From a virus, in IMG/VR virus record IMGVR_UViG_3300009502_000048, positions 1 through 64,000 of that record: 64,000 nt of DNA. One strand, given 5' to 3'. The position numbers and the translations under genes are program-made. Under the pieces are notes generated by a model that saw nothing but the letters and a program-made list of their open reading frames with translations, made no database searches and was not told where the DNA came from. Below, one piece after another: positions 57,417-64,000 of the stretch (positions are counted from its first letter, which is position 1; each line of letters opens with the position of its first letter).

Positions 57417-58337
57417 TTATACATTACCACATGTTATAAAATCTGTAAACGTTTTTCTTTCAGTAAATCCAGCAGCATTTTTATGACCACCACCGCCATA
57501 TTTTACGGCAATCCTTGATACATCAATCTTAACACTTCGTAATTGATTTATCTTTAATATTCCACCTGTTACTTCATCTAATTTGTGATAAAATATCCAA
57601 GCCAGGTCGTAATTACGTTCTTTATATATAATATGCCCTAATTGTGATGCCGACCTCAAATGTGTTGAATTAATCATTAAACATGAATACATTTTATCTT
57701 CCCACATAATAGGCAACGGAAATCCAATTTCATCAATCATCTGATTCAATTCCCTATATTTTATATCCTTTGCATCTTTACCTAATTTGAATAATGGTTT
57801 AAATTCATCATCAGGTAATGACAACAAATAATCCCATATATTCCCTTTAATATCAGATAAATCTATACTTTGTGTGTATTCATAGAAATGTAATGTATTA
57901 TCACCATATCTCATTACCCATCTATCATAATCATCAACTAATGCTACAACACATGGAATACTCTTTTTTGGTTTGATAACATTATATGCATCAGGATGAA
58001 AATATAACCAAGTCAACATAGCTCCAGAATAATCAATAGACCTCATTCCTTTCAAATCACTAAATTCTGTTAATCCTTCTATGACAGATTTGTGATGGTC
58101 AATATGCACCACGTTCTCTCGTCCAACAATATCAATCAATTCATTAAACTTATCTCGTTTTAATGAATAATCTAAGATATAAACTTTATCCATATCTTTT
58201 GTAAATGTTGGTTGTTTCAAATTATAATCTGTTTCAATACATATGATTTCATCATATCTATTCTTCAATTCTCTATATGCTACAGCGGCCGCACACCTGC
58301 CATCCAAATCATTGTGTGCACAGATGACTATTGACAA
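57417..58337 (-). CDS. DHH-family phosphoesterase (NrnB-like)
   Basis: 306 residues. CAHNDLDGRCAAAV at the start, KVYILDYSL, VVHIDHHKSV (DHH), DDYDRW, and the DHHA1 end GGGGHKNAAGF. This order matches NrnB/oligoribonuclease-type DHH proteins that degrade short RNA or cyclic dinucleotide products. It is shorter and more canonical than the DHH protein at 9769. Confidence 0.82.
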   Translation of the reverse strand: MSIVICAHNDLDGRCAAAVAYRELKNRYDEIICIETDYNLKQPTFTKDMDKVYILDYSLKRDKFNELIDIVGRENVVHIDHHKSVIEGLTEFSDLKGMRSIDYSGAMLTWLYFHPDAYNVIKPKKSIPCVVALVDDYDRWVMRYGDNTLHFYEYTQSIDLSDIKGNIWDYLLSLPDDEFKPLFKLGKDAKDIKYRELNQMIDEIGFPLPIMWEDKMYSCLMINSTHLRSASQLGHIIYKERNYDLAWIFYHKLDEVTGGILKINQLRSVKIDVSRIAVKYGGGGHKNAAGFTERKTFTDFITCGNV

Positions 58338-58339
58338 TT

Positions 58340-58546
58340 TTAAATATCCTCACTTTCATTTATAATTTTTGATGCTCGTTTTCTTGCTTCAATCATTGCT
58401 CTTGGATGCCTATAAATGTCACGAAATTTCTCAACCATCATATCAATTGTTGTATGTTCGCCTTTATAATCAGTGTCATCAACAGTTATAGTATTTTTAG
58501 CAATAATTTTATATCTTGATTCATTCATTGGGCTTGTATCTTTCAT
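58340..58546 (-). CDS. Small hypothetical protein
   Basis: 68 residues, basic and helical (RDIYRHPRAMIEARKRASKII). Two bases from the DHH gene. No known family. Confidence 0.52.
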   Translation of the reverse strand: MKDTSPMNESRYKIIAKNTITVDDTDYKGEHTTIDMMVEKFRDIYRHPRAMIEARKRASKIINESEDI

Positions 58547-58548
58547 GA

Positions 58549-58869
58549 TTATAAATACTCCTTAAATGCTTGCCACCAACTCATTTCATATTCTTTATGC
58601 CTATATATAATTCGTTCCATTGTTCTCAAATTAGATTCAATCCATATCTTTATACCATAACCAATACAACATAATAATATAGCTCCAGAAATACTTGTAA
58701 ATATTAATAACATAATTTCAAGCATAACAATCAGTTTTATCAACATAACAATCAGTTCTATCAACATAGCCAATCCAACAACAATACCGATCCAAAGACC
58801 AATCAATAAACACCATTTGATAATTTCATACAACTTCAATAACACAAACACAATTATTTTTTCTATCAT
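58549..58869 (-). CDS. Membrane protein
   Basis: Start at 58869 (MIEKIIVFVLLK). About 106 residues with two to three hydrophobic segments (LLIGLWIGIVVGLAMLIELIVMLIKLIVML and LIFTSISGAILLCCIG) and a short direct repeat encoding MLIKLIVML/MLIELIVML. Function unknown. Confidence 0.55.
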   Translation of the reverse strand: MIEKIIVFVLLKLYEIIKWCLLIGLWIGIVVGLAMLIELIVMLIKLIVMLEIMLLIFTSISGAILLCCIGYGIKIWIESNLRTMERIIYRHKEYEMSWWQAFKEYL

Positions 58870-58870
58870 T

Positions 58871-59041
58871 TTATTCACCAACACTTTCGTCTTTAATCAT
58901 TTTATATCCCTTTGCAATACTATTCCTGATACCAATTTCTAAATATCTGTCCTTATTTTCAATTATGACATATTGTAATATCTGTTCAAGATTCGTGAAC
59001 CATTGACTATCAGGCACAGTTTGTAAAAAATTAATCTCCAT
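58871..59041 (-). CDS. Small hypothetical protein
   Basis: 56 residues, MEINFLQTVPDSQW to IKDESVGE. GGAG before the ATG, stop adjoining the next start. Helical, no known family. Confidence 0.55.
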   Translation of the reverse strand: MEINFLQTVPDSQWFTNLEQILQYVIIENKDRYLEIGIRNSIAKGYKMIKDESVGE

Positions 59042-59062
59042 ATTATTATCTCCTATTATTTT

Positions 59063-59227
59063 TTAATCATCATCTGGTAATATTCTTTCCATCATCTCTG
59101 TTAATTCATCATCCTTATATCTTTTCTTGATTTCATCACTTACTTCTTTATCATATAACATCTGTTGTCCTGCTGATAAACCGGGCGTTTTCGTATTCAA
59201 TAACTTGCCCTTCTTTTTAGTAATCAT
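59063..59227 (-). CDS. Small hypothetical protein
   Basis: 54 residues, MITKKKGKLLNTKT to ILPDDD. Basic start and acidic end. GGAGG lies upstream. Fits the operon spacing. Confidence 0.55.
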   Translation of the reverse strand: MITKKKGKLLNTKTPGLSAGQQMLYDKEVSDEIKKRYKDDELTEMMERILPDDD

Positions 59228-59238
59228 TCATTATCCTC

Positions 59239-59406
59239 CTAAACTTCATCGTGACATCTTTGTTCACATACACTACAACAATTACAAACAGTTGGATCAT
59301 CACCAAATACATCAAACAATGGGCATATATGTGGATTCTGACCAATTCTAATCTTACAACTCTGACACAGCATATCCTCTGATACTATATCTTTAAAATG
59401 GGGCAT
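59239..59406 (-). CDS. Small Cys-rich protein
   Basis: Start at 59406 (MPHFKDIVSED), which lies inside the end of the upstream gene. 55 residues with nine Cys (CQSCK, CPLF, CNCCSVCEQRC), suggesting two zinc sites. Confidence 0.57.
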   Translation of the reverse strand: MPHFKDIVSEDMLCQSCKIRIGQNPHICPLFDVFGDDPTVCNCCSVCEQRCHDEV

Positions 59407-59704
59407 CTTCTTCTTCATATTCTTCCTCATATTTTTCATCATGTTCATTCTTCCATGTTTCTTCGTGTTTTTCTACATATTTGTTATCAACCATATTTAT
59501 GCCTTTGATTAGGCCACCTGTCAATGGGCATACACTTGGAAATGTAAAATCAACATTATGATACTTATTTGCCCTAATATTAAGACAAGGATTTATGCAA
59601 CAATATGGACTATAATCTGTTGACCGTTCATGATAATGACAAAATGGACAATCATTACAACCACTTATCTTGATAATGCCTTCTTCAAATACAATTCTAT
59701 TCAT
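59393..59704 (-). CDS. Cys-rich zinc-binding-type protein
   Basis: 103 residues. CNDCPFCHYHERS, CCINPC and a later Cys give a metal site; the C-terminal 30 residues are very acidic (EKYEEEYEEEDAPF). No family is recognised with certainty. Confidence 0.57.
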   Translation of the reverse strand: MNRIVFEEGIIKISGCNDCPFCHYHERSTDYSPYCCINPCLNIRANKYHNVDFTFPSVCPLTGGLIKGINMVDNKYVEKHEETWKNEHDEKYEEEYEEEDAPF

Positions 59705-59718
59705 ATCAATTCCTTTTC

Positions 59719-60330
59719 TTATAATTTACTACTAAATATATTATTCACAACTCTATTGATTTCTTCCGATAATGTCCAATAATTCTTCATCACTAATGGA
59801 ATCAACGCTCGTTCATAATCCTCTAATATTAAAAACTTCTGACTAATTAAAAATGCTAATGTGTGTTTATCAATTCTATTCAATAAGAAATGTTTGATTG
59901 GCGCCTTCATACCATCTTCATTCATTCTACAATATTGTGAATATATATTCAAATCACTACGAAATTCATGTTTATCCATCCATTCCTTAATGTAATATAT
60001 ACTATTATTGTAACATTCTAATACATTCCCATTTGTTCTCTTTAATTGCTTATCCTTCTCAATATATGATAACAATATCCGTCTATCATAAAATTTTGAA
60101 TATGAAAATGCCTTACCATGTAACTCAAAACCATAATCAAAATATCTATCCATGTCGATATTTTGCCATCGCGTGTTGAAGGCAATCGTGATTAGCTCTA
60201 ATTGTTTCACATTCTCTTTGGTCATTTTAGACCATACACTATCCCAATTCTTGGGTATACGAAATCCACGCCCTAAATATCTTGATTGTGCCCCACGAAA
60301 TGACAAATATGTATCTTGAATTTCAATCAT
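59719..60330 (-). CDS. Hypothetical protein
   Basis: 203 residues, soluble, aromatic and charged. No motif known. Adjacent to three small membrane-protein genes. Confidence 0.55.
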   Translation of the reverse strand: MIEIQDTYLSFRGAQSRYLGRGFRIPKNWDSVWSKMTKENVKQLELITIAFNTRWQNIDMDRYFDYGFELHGKAFSYSKFYDRRILLSYIEKDKQLKRTNGNVLECYNNSIYYIKEWMDKHEFRSDLNIYSQYCRMNEDGMKAPIKHFLLNRIDKHTLAFLISQKFLILEDYERALIPLVMKNYWTLSEEINRVVNNIFSSKL

Positions 60331-60331
60331 G

Positions 60332-60562
60332 TTATTTTTTCCTTATAATTAATGATACCATCTTATACAAACCCAATGACATAAGATATAATGTCCCTAA
60401 TATCCCTATGACCGGCCAAAATATACCATATCCTACAGCAAATAATAAATGAAGATTAAATTCTTCAAATGTCAATTTACCATTATGATTACTAATAAAA
60501 CGTATAAATGATGCCACACCAACAACAAACAATCCAATAAAATATATTAATTCATAATTCAT
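60332..60562 (-). CDS. Small two- or three-span membrane protein, paralogue M1
   Basis: 76 residues: LIYFIGLFVVGVASFIRF, LLFAVGYGIFWPVIGILGTLYLMSL. The segment 'GIFWPV(I/T)IG' is shared with M2 and M3, so the three arose by duplication. Function unknown. Confidence 0.57.
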   Translation of the reverse strand: MNYELIYFIGLFVVGVASFIRFISNHNGKLTFEEFNLHLLFAVGYGIFWPVIGILGTLYLMSLGLYKMVSLIIRKK

Positions 60563-60795
60563 TTAATCTTCCCTTTCAAATATATCTTATATGCTAAGGC
60601 CAATATCAATTGACCAATCCACATACCAATTGTAATAGGCCAAAATAATCCCATCACAAAACTAACACCTAAATATAAACAAAAATATCCAAATGAAACA
60701 ACACCAACAACATTATCATGTTTGAGTAAATATCTAAATGTACCACCCCAAACAAGTATCCATACAACTATATGAAAAATCATCCATAATTCCAT
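60559..60795 (-). CDS. Small membrane protein, paralogue M2
   Basis: 78 residues: WMIFHIVVWILVWGGTFRYL, FCLYLGVSFVMGLFWPITIGMWIGQLIL. Overlaps M1 by 4 bp and shares the G-x-FWPI motif. Confidence 0.57.
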   Translation of the reverse strand: MELWMIFHIVVWILVWGGTFRYLLKHDNVVGVVSFGYFCLYLGVSFVMGLFWPITIGMWIGQLILALAYKIYLKGKIK

Positions 60796-60798
60796 ATC

Positions 60799-61041
60799 CT
60801 ATTTGCCTCTCTTATCAAGAACTAATTTCGTATATAATACCATCATTACTTTACGTAAAAGTAATATAACAATAACAATTGGCCAAAATATACCACCCCA
60901 ACTACTCAGGGCAAACCAAATACAAAAATCAGAGAAATCAATATAATCCAAATATACATTTTGTGATTTAACCCAATAAATAAATGTCCCAAACCAAAAT
61001 ACAATCCCTATAATAATATAACTAATCCAAAATTCTAACAT
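60799..61041 (-). CDS. Small membrane protein, paralogue M3
   Basis: Start at 61041 (MLEFWISYIIIG) with GAGG upstream. About 80 residues: three hydrophobic stretches, including WGGIFWPIVIVILLL. Third member of the family. Confidence 0.57.
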   Translation of the reverse strand: MLEFWISYIIIGIVFWFGTFIYWVKSQNVYLDYIDFSDFCIWFALSSWGGIFWPIVIVILLLRKVMMVLYTKLVLDKRGK

Positions 61042-61096
61042 TTTATATAACCTCACTTTCAAATAATACTATATCATATTATTTCAAATTCGGCAA

Positions 61097-62224
61097 TCAC
61101 TTTATTCCCTTGCCGAATAAGGATAAATACGAACTCACATATGCCTTTAAATTCTTATAGCCATTATCTTCCCAAAACAATTGATCATGAACCTTACCAT
61201 AATCATTTTCAAAGGTAGCCACACGATAATCAATATCATTTGCCAATGATTCAATATGATTTATAATCCCATCTTCATCATTACTAATACATGACATATC
61301 CTTATATGGTTCAATATCACTATATACGCCGGGACAACCAATAACAGTATATTCTAAACATTTGATATTCGACTTACTCTCATTAAATATGCCAGGTGAT
61401 AACAAAGCCACACATATATCTAAATCTAATGATTTTAAATGTGCTGGATAATCAAATATGCTCTTCCATCCATGAAATTCAATTTTATCTTTTATATCCT
61501 CTAATTCAACAGGACAAGCCCCACTAAATACCCAACAATATTTGTCAACTGTTTTCTTAATAAAATTCAATATCTTATCACCAAAATCACCACCACGAAT
61601 ACCATTTTTATATTCAGCCGAATTAATATTACAAAAATGATTCTCCGATCCAGCCCATCCAATTCGCGGTCGCTCACTAATAGAACGATGATGCCTATCT
61701 ATTCTAACATCACCCCAAATAAATTTAGGTAAATGATTAGGTATAACTACAATATTATTACAATATGCACTATATATCTCTTTTAATTTATTAGTGCTAA
61801 CAGTCATACCATCAACTATCTCCATCATTTTATATATCGCCCCATTATTACTATTGTAAAATGATGATGCATAATTCCATGCAGGTATGTCCTGTAATAA
61901 ATCATCAATCTCATATATGATCGGAACCTTCACTAACTTCCTTATGTTCCTTATGTAATGCTGAAATATCCGTAAATGCTGATCTGTTGCTGAACGCTGA
62001 AATTGAACAAATGTATATGATTTATAAAAATTAGGGTCATTTATAAAACTTGTGGTGTAATCTGCCTCAAATGCATAACCATTATCCTTATCACGATATA
62101 AATTCAATAATAACGATGGATACATAATTCGTATATGAGCGCAACCTTGACGATCTCCCATATATGACATAAATCTAAATTTCGCAGGCCCATTTATAAT
62201 ACTCAATTCTTTATCATTCACCAT
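61097..62224 (-). CDS. Glycosyltransferase, GT4-like
   Basis: 375 residues. Rossmann pattern in both halves: VQFQRSATDQHLRIFQHYI, IIYEIDDLLQDIP, VVIPNHL, PRIGWAGSENH, IEFHGWKSIFDYPAHL, and LLSPGIFNESKSNIKCLEYTVIGCPGVYSD (the C-terminal sugar-nucleotide site with E). Likely modifies phage DNA, a phage protein or a host glycan; the acceptor is unknown. Confidence 0.75.
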   Translation of the reverse strand: MVNDKELSIINGPAKFRFMSYMGDRQGCAHIRIMYPSLLLNLYRDKDNGYAFEADYTTSFINDPNFYKSYTFVQFQRSATDQHLRIFQHYIRNIRKLVKVPIIYEIDDLLQDIPAWNYASSFYNSNNGAIYKMMEIVDGMTVSTNKLKEIYSAYCNNIVVIPNHLPKFIWGDVRIDRHHRSISERPRIGWAGSENHFCNINSAEYKNGIRGGDFGDKILNFIKKTVDKYCWVFSGACPVELEDIKDKIEFHGWKSIFDYPAHLKSLDLDICVALLSPGIFNESKSNIKCLEYTVIGCPGVYSDIEPYKDMSCISNDEDGIINHIESLANDIDYRVATFENDYGKVHDQLFWEDNGYKNLKAYVSSYLSLFGKGIK

Positions 62225-62338
62225 TTATATCCTACCCTCTATTCTATATATTTTTGGTTCATTATTCGTTATGTTCGTATCATCTATCCCAATGCCACAT
62301 ATCTCACATATATTCCTCTTTTTATCCAATATGTTCAC
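62225..62338 (-). CDS. Small CxxC protein (GTG start)
   Basis: 37 residues from GTG 62338 with GAAGGA five bases upstream. NICEICGIGIDD is a half zinc knuckle. Its TAA is followed directly by the glycosyltransferase ATG. Supported mainly by fit. Confidence 0.42.
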   Translation of the reverse strand: MNILDKKRNICEICGIGIDDTNITNNEPKIYRIEGRI

Positions 62339-62347
62339 TAAATCCTT

Positions 62348-62692
62348 CTAATCAACTATATCATATTTCGGTGGATTAATATTCGGATTAGGTTCGTTAT
62401 CCTTGTGTCGTTCATTCTCTGGTTTATCTAAATCTAACCACATCATAGTGCCATGTGGTATGTCACGAATATCATCATGATTTGTACAATCCTGTATTCC
62501 AATCAAATTCGCACCACTATCACCATCAATAAATTTATGTAAAATATATTTCTTATCCTTATGATCAATAACTATGCCTTCATCAACACGAAACATACAA
62601 TATAACGCCTTTACAAAAATGTTGAATCCTAATCTGTCCTCTGGATGCTCTAAATGGTCTGCCGGTACTAATATCTCATTCTCATTTATCAT
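62348..62692 (-). CDS. Hypothetical protein
   Basis: 114 residues, acidic, with a Pro/Asn-rich C terminus (NEPNPNINPPKYD). Possible beta-rich core (VDEGIVIDHKDKKYILHKF). No family recognised. Confidence 0.55.
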   Translation of the reverse strand: MINENEILVPADHLEHPEDRLGFNIFVKALYCMFRVDEGIVIDHKDKKYILHKFIDGDSGANLIGIQDCTNHDDIRDIPHGTMMWLDLDKPENERHKDNEPNPNINPPKYDIVD

Positions 62693-62805
62693 ATATCTAA
62701 ATCCTCCTATAATTTTTCCTATTATGCCAGTATATAATTTTATATCTAATCTAACCTAGGACTGGCCTTGGATAATGAACCAATAATAATCCACAATAAT
62801 CCATT

Positions 62806-63528
62806 TTACTCTACCCTTTTTGCTTTATCAGGCTTCAAAACTTTTTCAACGGTCATACCCTTGTATTTCTTGCCATGCTGCAGTGCCCATAAAATACTCG
62901 ACTTGGCAAACTCTTTGTGTGTTTTACAAAACCCATTCAGGCTATCATTCTCGATTGTAATCACTTCACCATCAGGTTTCGTGAGGATGTAGTTCCATAA
63001 CGCCCTATTGTTCTTAATTCCCATCTTGCTCTGTCGTTCTTTCTCTCTGGTTGCGGGATTGTCCATAGGATTCCATACTTCCATTCTTTTCTTGGCATGT
63101 TCTATCTTTGAGAGATTGCCTGTCAATTTTTTACTGATTTTTGCCTTAATTTCGTCAGATTTTTCTTTGCCATGGATTTCTTCTAATGTTCTGTGGTCGC
63201 CGTATCTGCCGGCATTTTCACCTGCCATATCCTCATTGATAACAAGATTATATCCCATTTCATCTGATTTGTATTCGCCGATGTAATATTTTAATAATTC
63301 TTTTGCCTCGTCCACATCCTGACATTCATCCAGTATTTCCCATTTGAAATATTGTGTGCCTAAGTGTTTGATTATTCTATGGATTTCATCTTTTGGATTT
63401 TCTAATTGGGAATGATACAAGTGGAAGTGTAATCTTTGTTTTAGTGGCATATGGGTCATTTCTATATAGACAGATGGGATGTCACGATTTGCCGTCATCA
63501 TATTGGTTGCCATGAGGATAATATACAT
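62806..63528 (-). CDS. Homing endonuclease, Seg-like with NUMOD module
   Basis: 240 residues. N-terminal SVYIEMTHMPLKQRLHFHLYHS resembles a divergent GIY-YIG domain of the Seg type, followed by NUMOD3-like repeats (TREKERQSKMG) and the C-terminal DNA-binding module YILTKPDGEVITIENDSL...KKYKGMTV. AAGGAC precedes the start. First gene downstream of the minus-strand promoters at 63651 and 63812. Confidence 0.72.
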   Translation of the reverse strand: MYIILMATNMMTANRDIPSVYIEMTHMPLKQRLHFHLYHSQLENPKDEIHRIIKHLGTQYFKWEILDECQDVDEAKELLKYYIGEYKSDEMGYNLVINEDMAGENAGRYGDHRTLEEIHGKEKSDEIKAKISKKLTGNLSKIEHAKKRMEVWNPMDNPATREKERQSKMGIKNNRALWNYILTKPDGEVITIENDSLNGFCKTHKEFAKSSILWALQHGKKYKGMTVEKVLKPDKAKRVE

Positions 63529-63568
63529 AGATGTTATAAGTCCTTGTTATGATTGGTATTAATACTGC

Positions 63569-63597
63569 TTGACTTTTTTACAATAATATGATATAAT
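63569..63597 (+). promoter_or_regulatory. Sigma-70 promoter 1
   Basis: TTGACT (63569-63574), 17 bases, TATAAT (63592-63597). Confidence 0.82.
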
Positions 63598-63650
63598 GAA
63601 GCATGGAGTGTATATAATATAAGGGTTAACATTATGACCACATTTGATTT

Positions 63651-63679
63651 AGTATAACACATTATATAAAATATGTCAA
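63651..63679 (-). promoter_or_regulatory. Sigma-70 promoter, minus strand
   Basis: TTGACA (63674-63679), 17 bases, TATACT (63651-63656), with TGTGT directly before the -10 box. About 120 bases upstream of the 63528 start. Confidence 0.82.
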
Positions 63680-63694
63680 GTTATTTATTTTATC

Positions 63695-63717
63695 TGCGGT
63701 CGAAAATAACGACCGCA
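63695..63717. terminator. Hairpin between divergent promoters
   Basis: TGCGGTCG / CGACCGCA, eight base pairs, loop AAAATAA. T-rich and A-rich flanks make it a possible terminator in both directions. It would stop read-through between the divergent units. Confidence 0.6.
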
Positions 63718-63728
63718 AAATAAATAGA

Positions 63729-63757
63729 TTGCCTTATATGACGTTTTGTGATATAAT
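63729..63757 (+). promoter_or_regulatory. Sigma-70 promoter 2
   Basis: TTGCCT (63729-63734), 17 bases, TATAAT (63752-63757), with TGTGA directly before the -10 box. Confidence 0.8.
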
Positions 63758-63811
63758 AGGAATGATATATATAATATTAATATTGGATTTTACGCATGCC
63801 GCTCTAAGGAT

Positions 63812-63840
63812 ATTATATCACATTATGGAAAATAAGGCAA
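63812..63840 (-). promoter_or_regulatory. Sigma-70 promoter, minus strand
   Basis: TTGCCT (63835-63840), 17 bases, TATAAT (63812-63817), with TGTGA before the -10 box, the same design as promoter 2 on the other strand. Confidence 0.8.
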
Positions 63841-63871
63841 GCGTTATTTTCATACTGGCAAAAGATAATGC

Positions 63872-63900
63872 TTGATTTCTCGATGATAATGTGATATAAT
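63872..63900 (+). promoter_or_regulatory. Sigma-70 promoter 3
   Basis: TTGATT (63872-63877), 17 bases, TATAAT (63895-63900), with TGTGA before the -10 box. Confidence 0.8.
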
Positions 63901-64000
63901 GGGAGTGATGCGTAACTCGCCGAGGGTCTAATAATATCAAGTAGTTAGACAGAAACAATCATAATATCTACTTATATAAAATAGTAGTTTTTGTATTCCA

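Larger units (their letters stand above)
63529..64000. other. Non-coding divergent early promoter region
   Basis: No credible gene. The 470 bases hold five sigma-70 promoters (three plus, two minus) and one hairpin. Plus-strand promoters lead out of the right edge; minus-strand promoters lead into the early genes below 63.5 kb. Confidence 0.8.

Noticed and set aside
58550-58557. Plus-strand TATAAATA as a late promoter
   Set aside because: All genes in this part lie on the minus strand and no plus-strand gene follows. Chance match in AT-rich DNA.

Overview
This window is part of the genome of a large, AT-rich, tailed DNA phage with a T4-type core. Recognisable T4-like genes are a gp4/gp50-type head-completion nuclease (4.8-5.3 kb), a family B DNA polymerase (23.5-27.1 kb), a gp41-type DnaB helicase (32.2-35.2 kb), UvsY and UvsW (37.1-39.0 kb) and a gp32-type single-strand binding protein (55.3-56.2 kb). 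Promoters of two kinds are visible: T4-late TATAAATA boxes, and bacterial sigma-70 promoters (TTGACA, 17 bp, TATAAT). A secreted lytic transglycosylase and spanin-like proteins suggest a Gram-negative host. Accessory content is high: at least eleven homing endonucleases or their remnants, two inteins (one split), a CCA-adding enzyme in two pieces and a tRNA with an amber (CUA) anticodon.

Layout. 1-7.5 kb, minus strand: late structural genes, including a collagen-like protein running off the left edge, then head completion and small 'MRL..' proteins. 7.56 kb: a palindromic, bidirectional late promoter. 7.6-19.9 kb, plus strand: HAD phosphatase, internal head protein, DHH phosphoesterase, C39-like peptidase, ATP-grasp/protease fusion, a 978-residue protein and the split CCA enzyme. 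20-36.9 kb, minus strand: a DUF4338-like protein, macro domain, DNA polymerase with intein, small metabolic genes, helicase with split intein, amber tRNA and a PTH2-like protein. 37.1-39 kb, plus: uvsY-uvsW. 39-52.9 kb, minus: one long late operon with ADP-ribosyltransferase-like paralogues, PAS proteins, amidoligase, kinase, nuclease, spanin-like and endolysin genes. 53-63.5 kb, minus: AtpZ-like protein, gp32, and many small early genes. 63.5-64 kb: a non-coding block with divergent sigma-70 promoters.

The main biological signal is a short N-terminal sequence, roughly M-R-L-x-x-[YF]-[LIV]-x-E, on more than twenty otherwise unrelated proteins. It resembles the T4 capsid-targeting sequence, which the prohead protease cuts after (I/L)-x-E. 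If it works the same way, this phage packs an enzyme arsenal into its head and injects it with the DNA: three HAD phosphatases, several ADP-ribosyltransferase-like proteins, a peptidase, an ATP-grasp ligase/protease, an amidoligase, a kinase, an acetyltransferase and a CCA-adding enzyme.

A second signal is an 88-nt RNA-like element present three times, each directly upstream of the ribosome-binding site of a GIY-YIG endonuclease gene. It folds as a three-way junction with compensatory base changes between copies.
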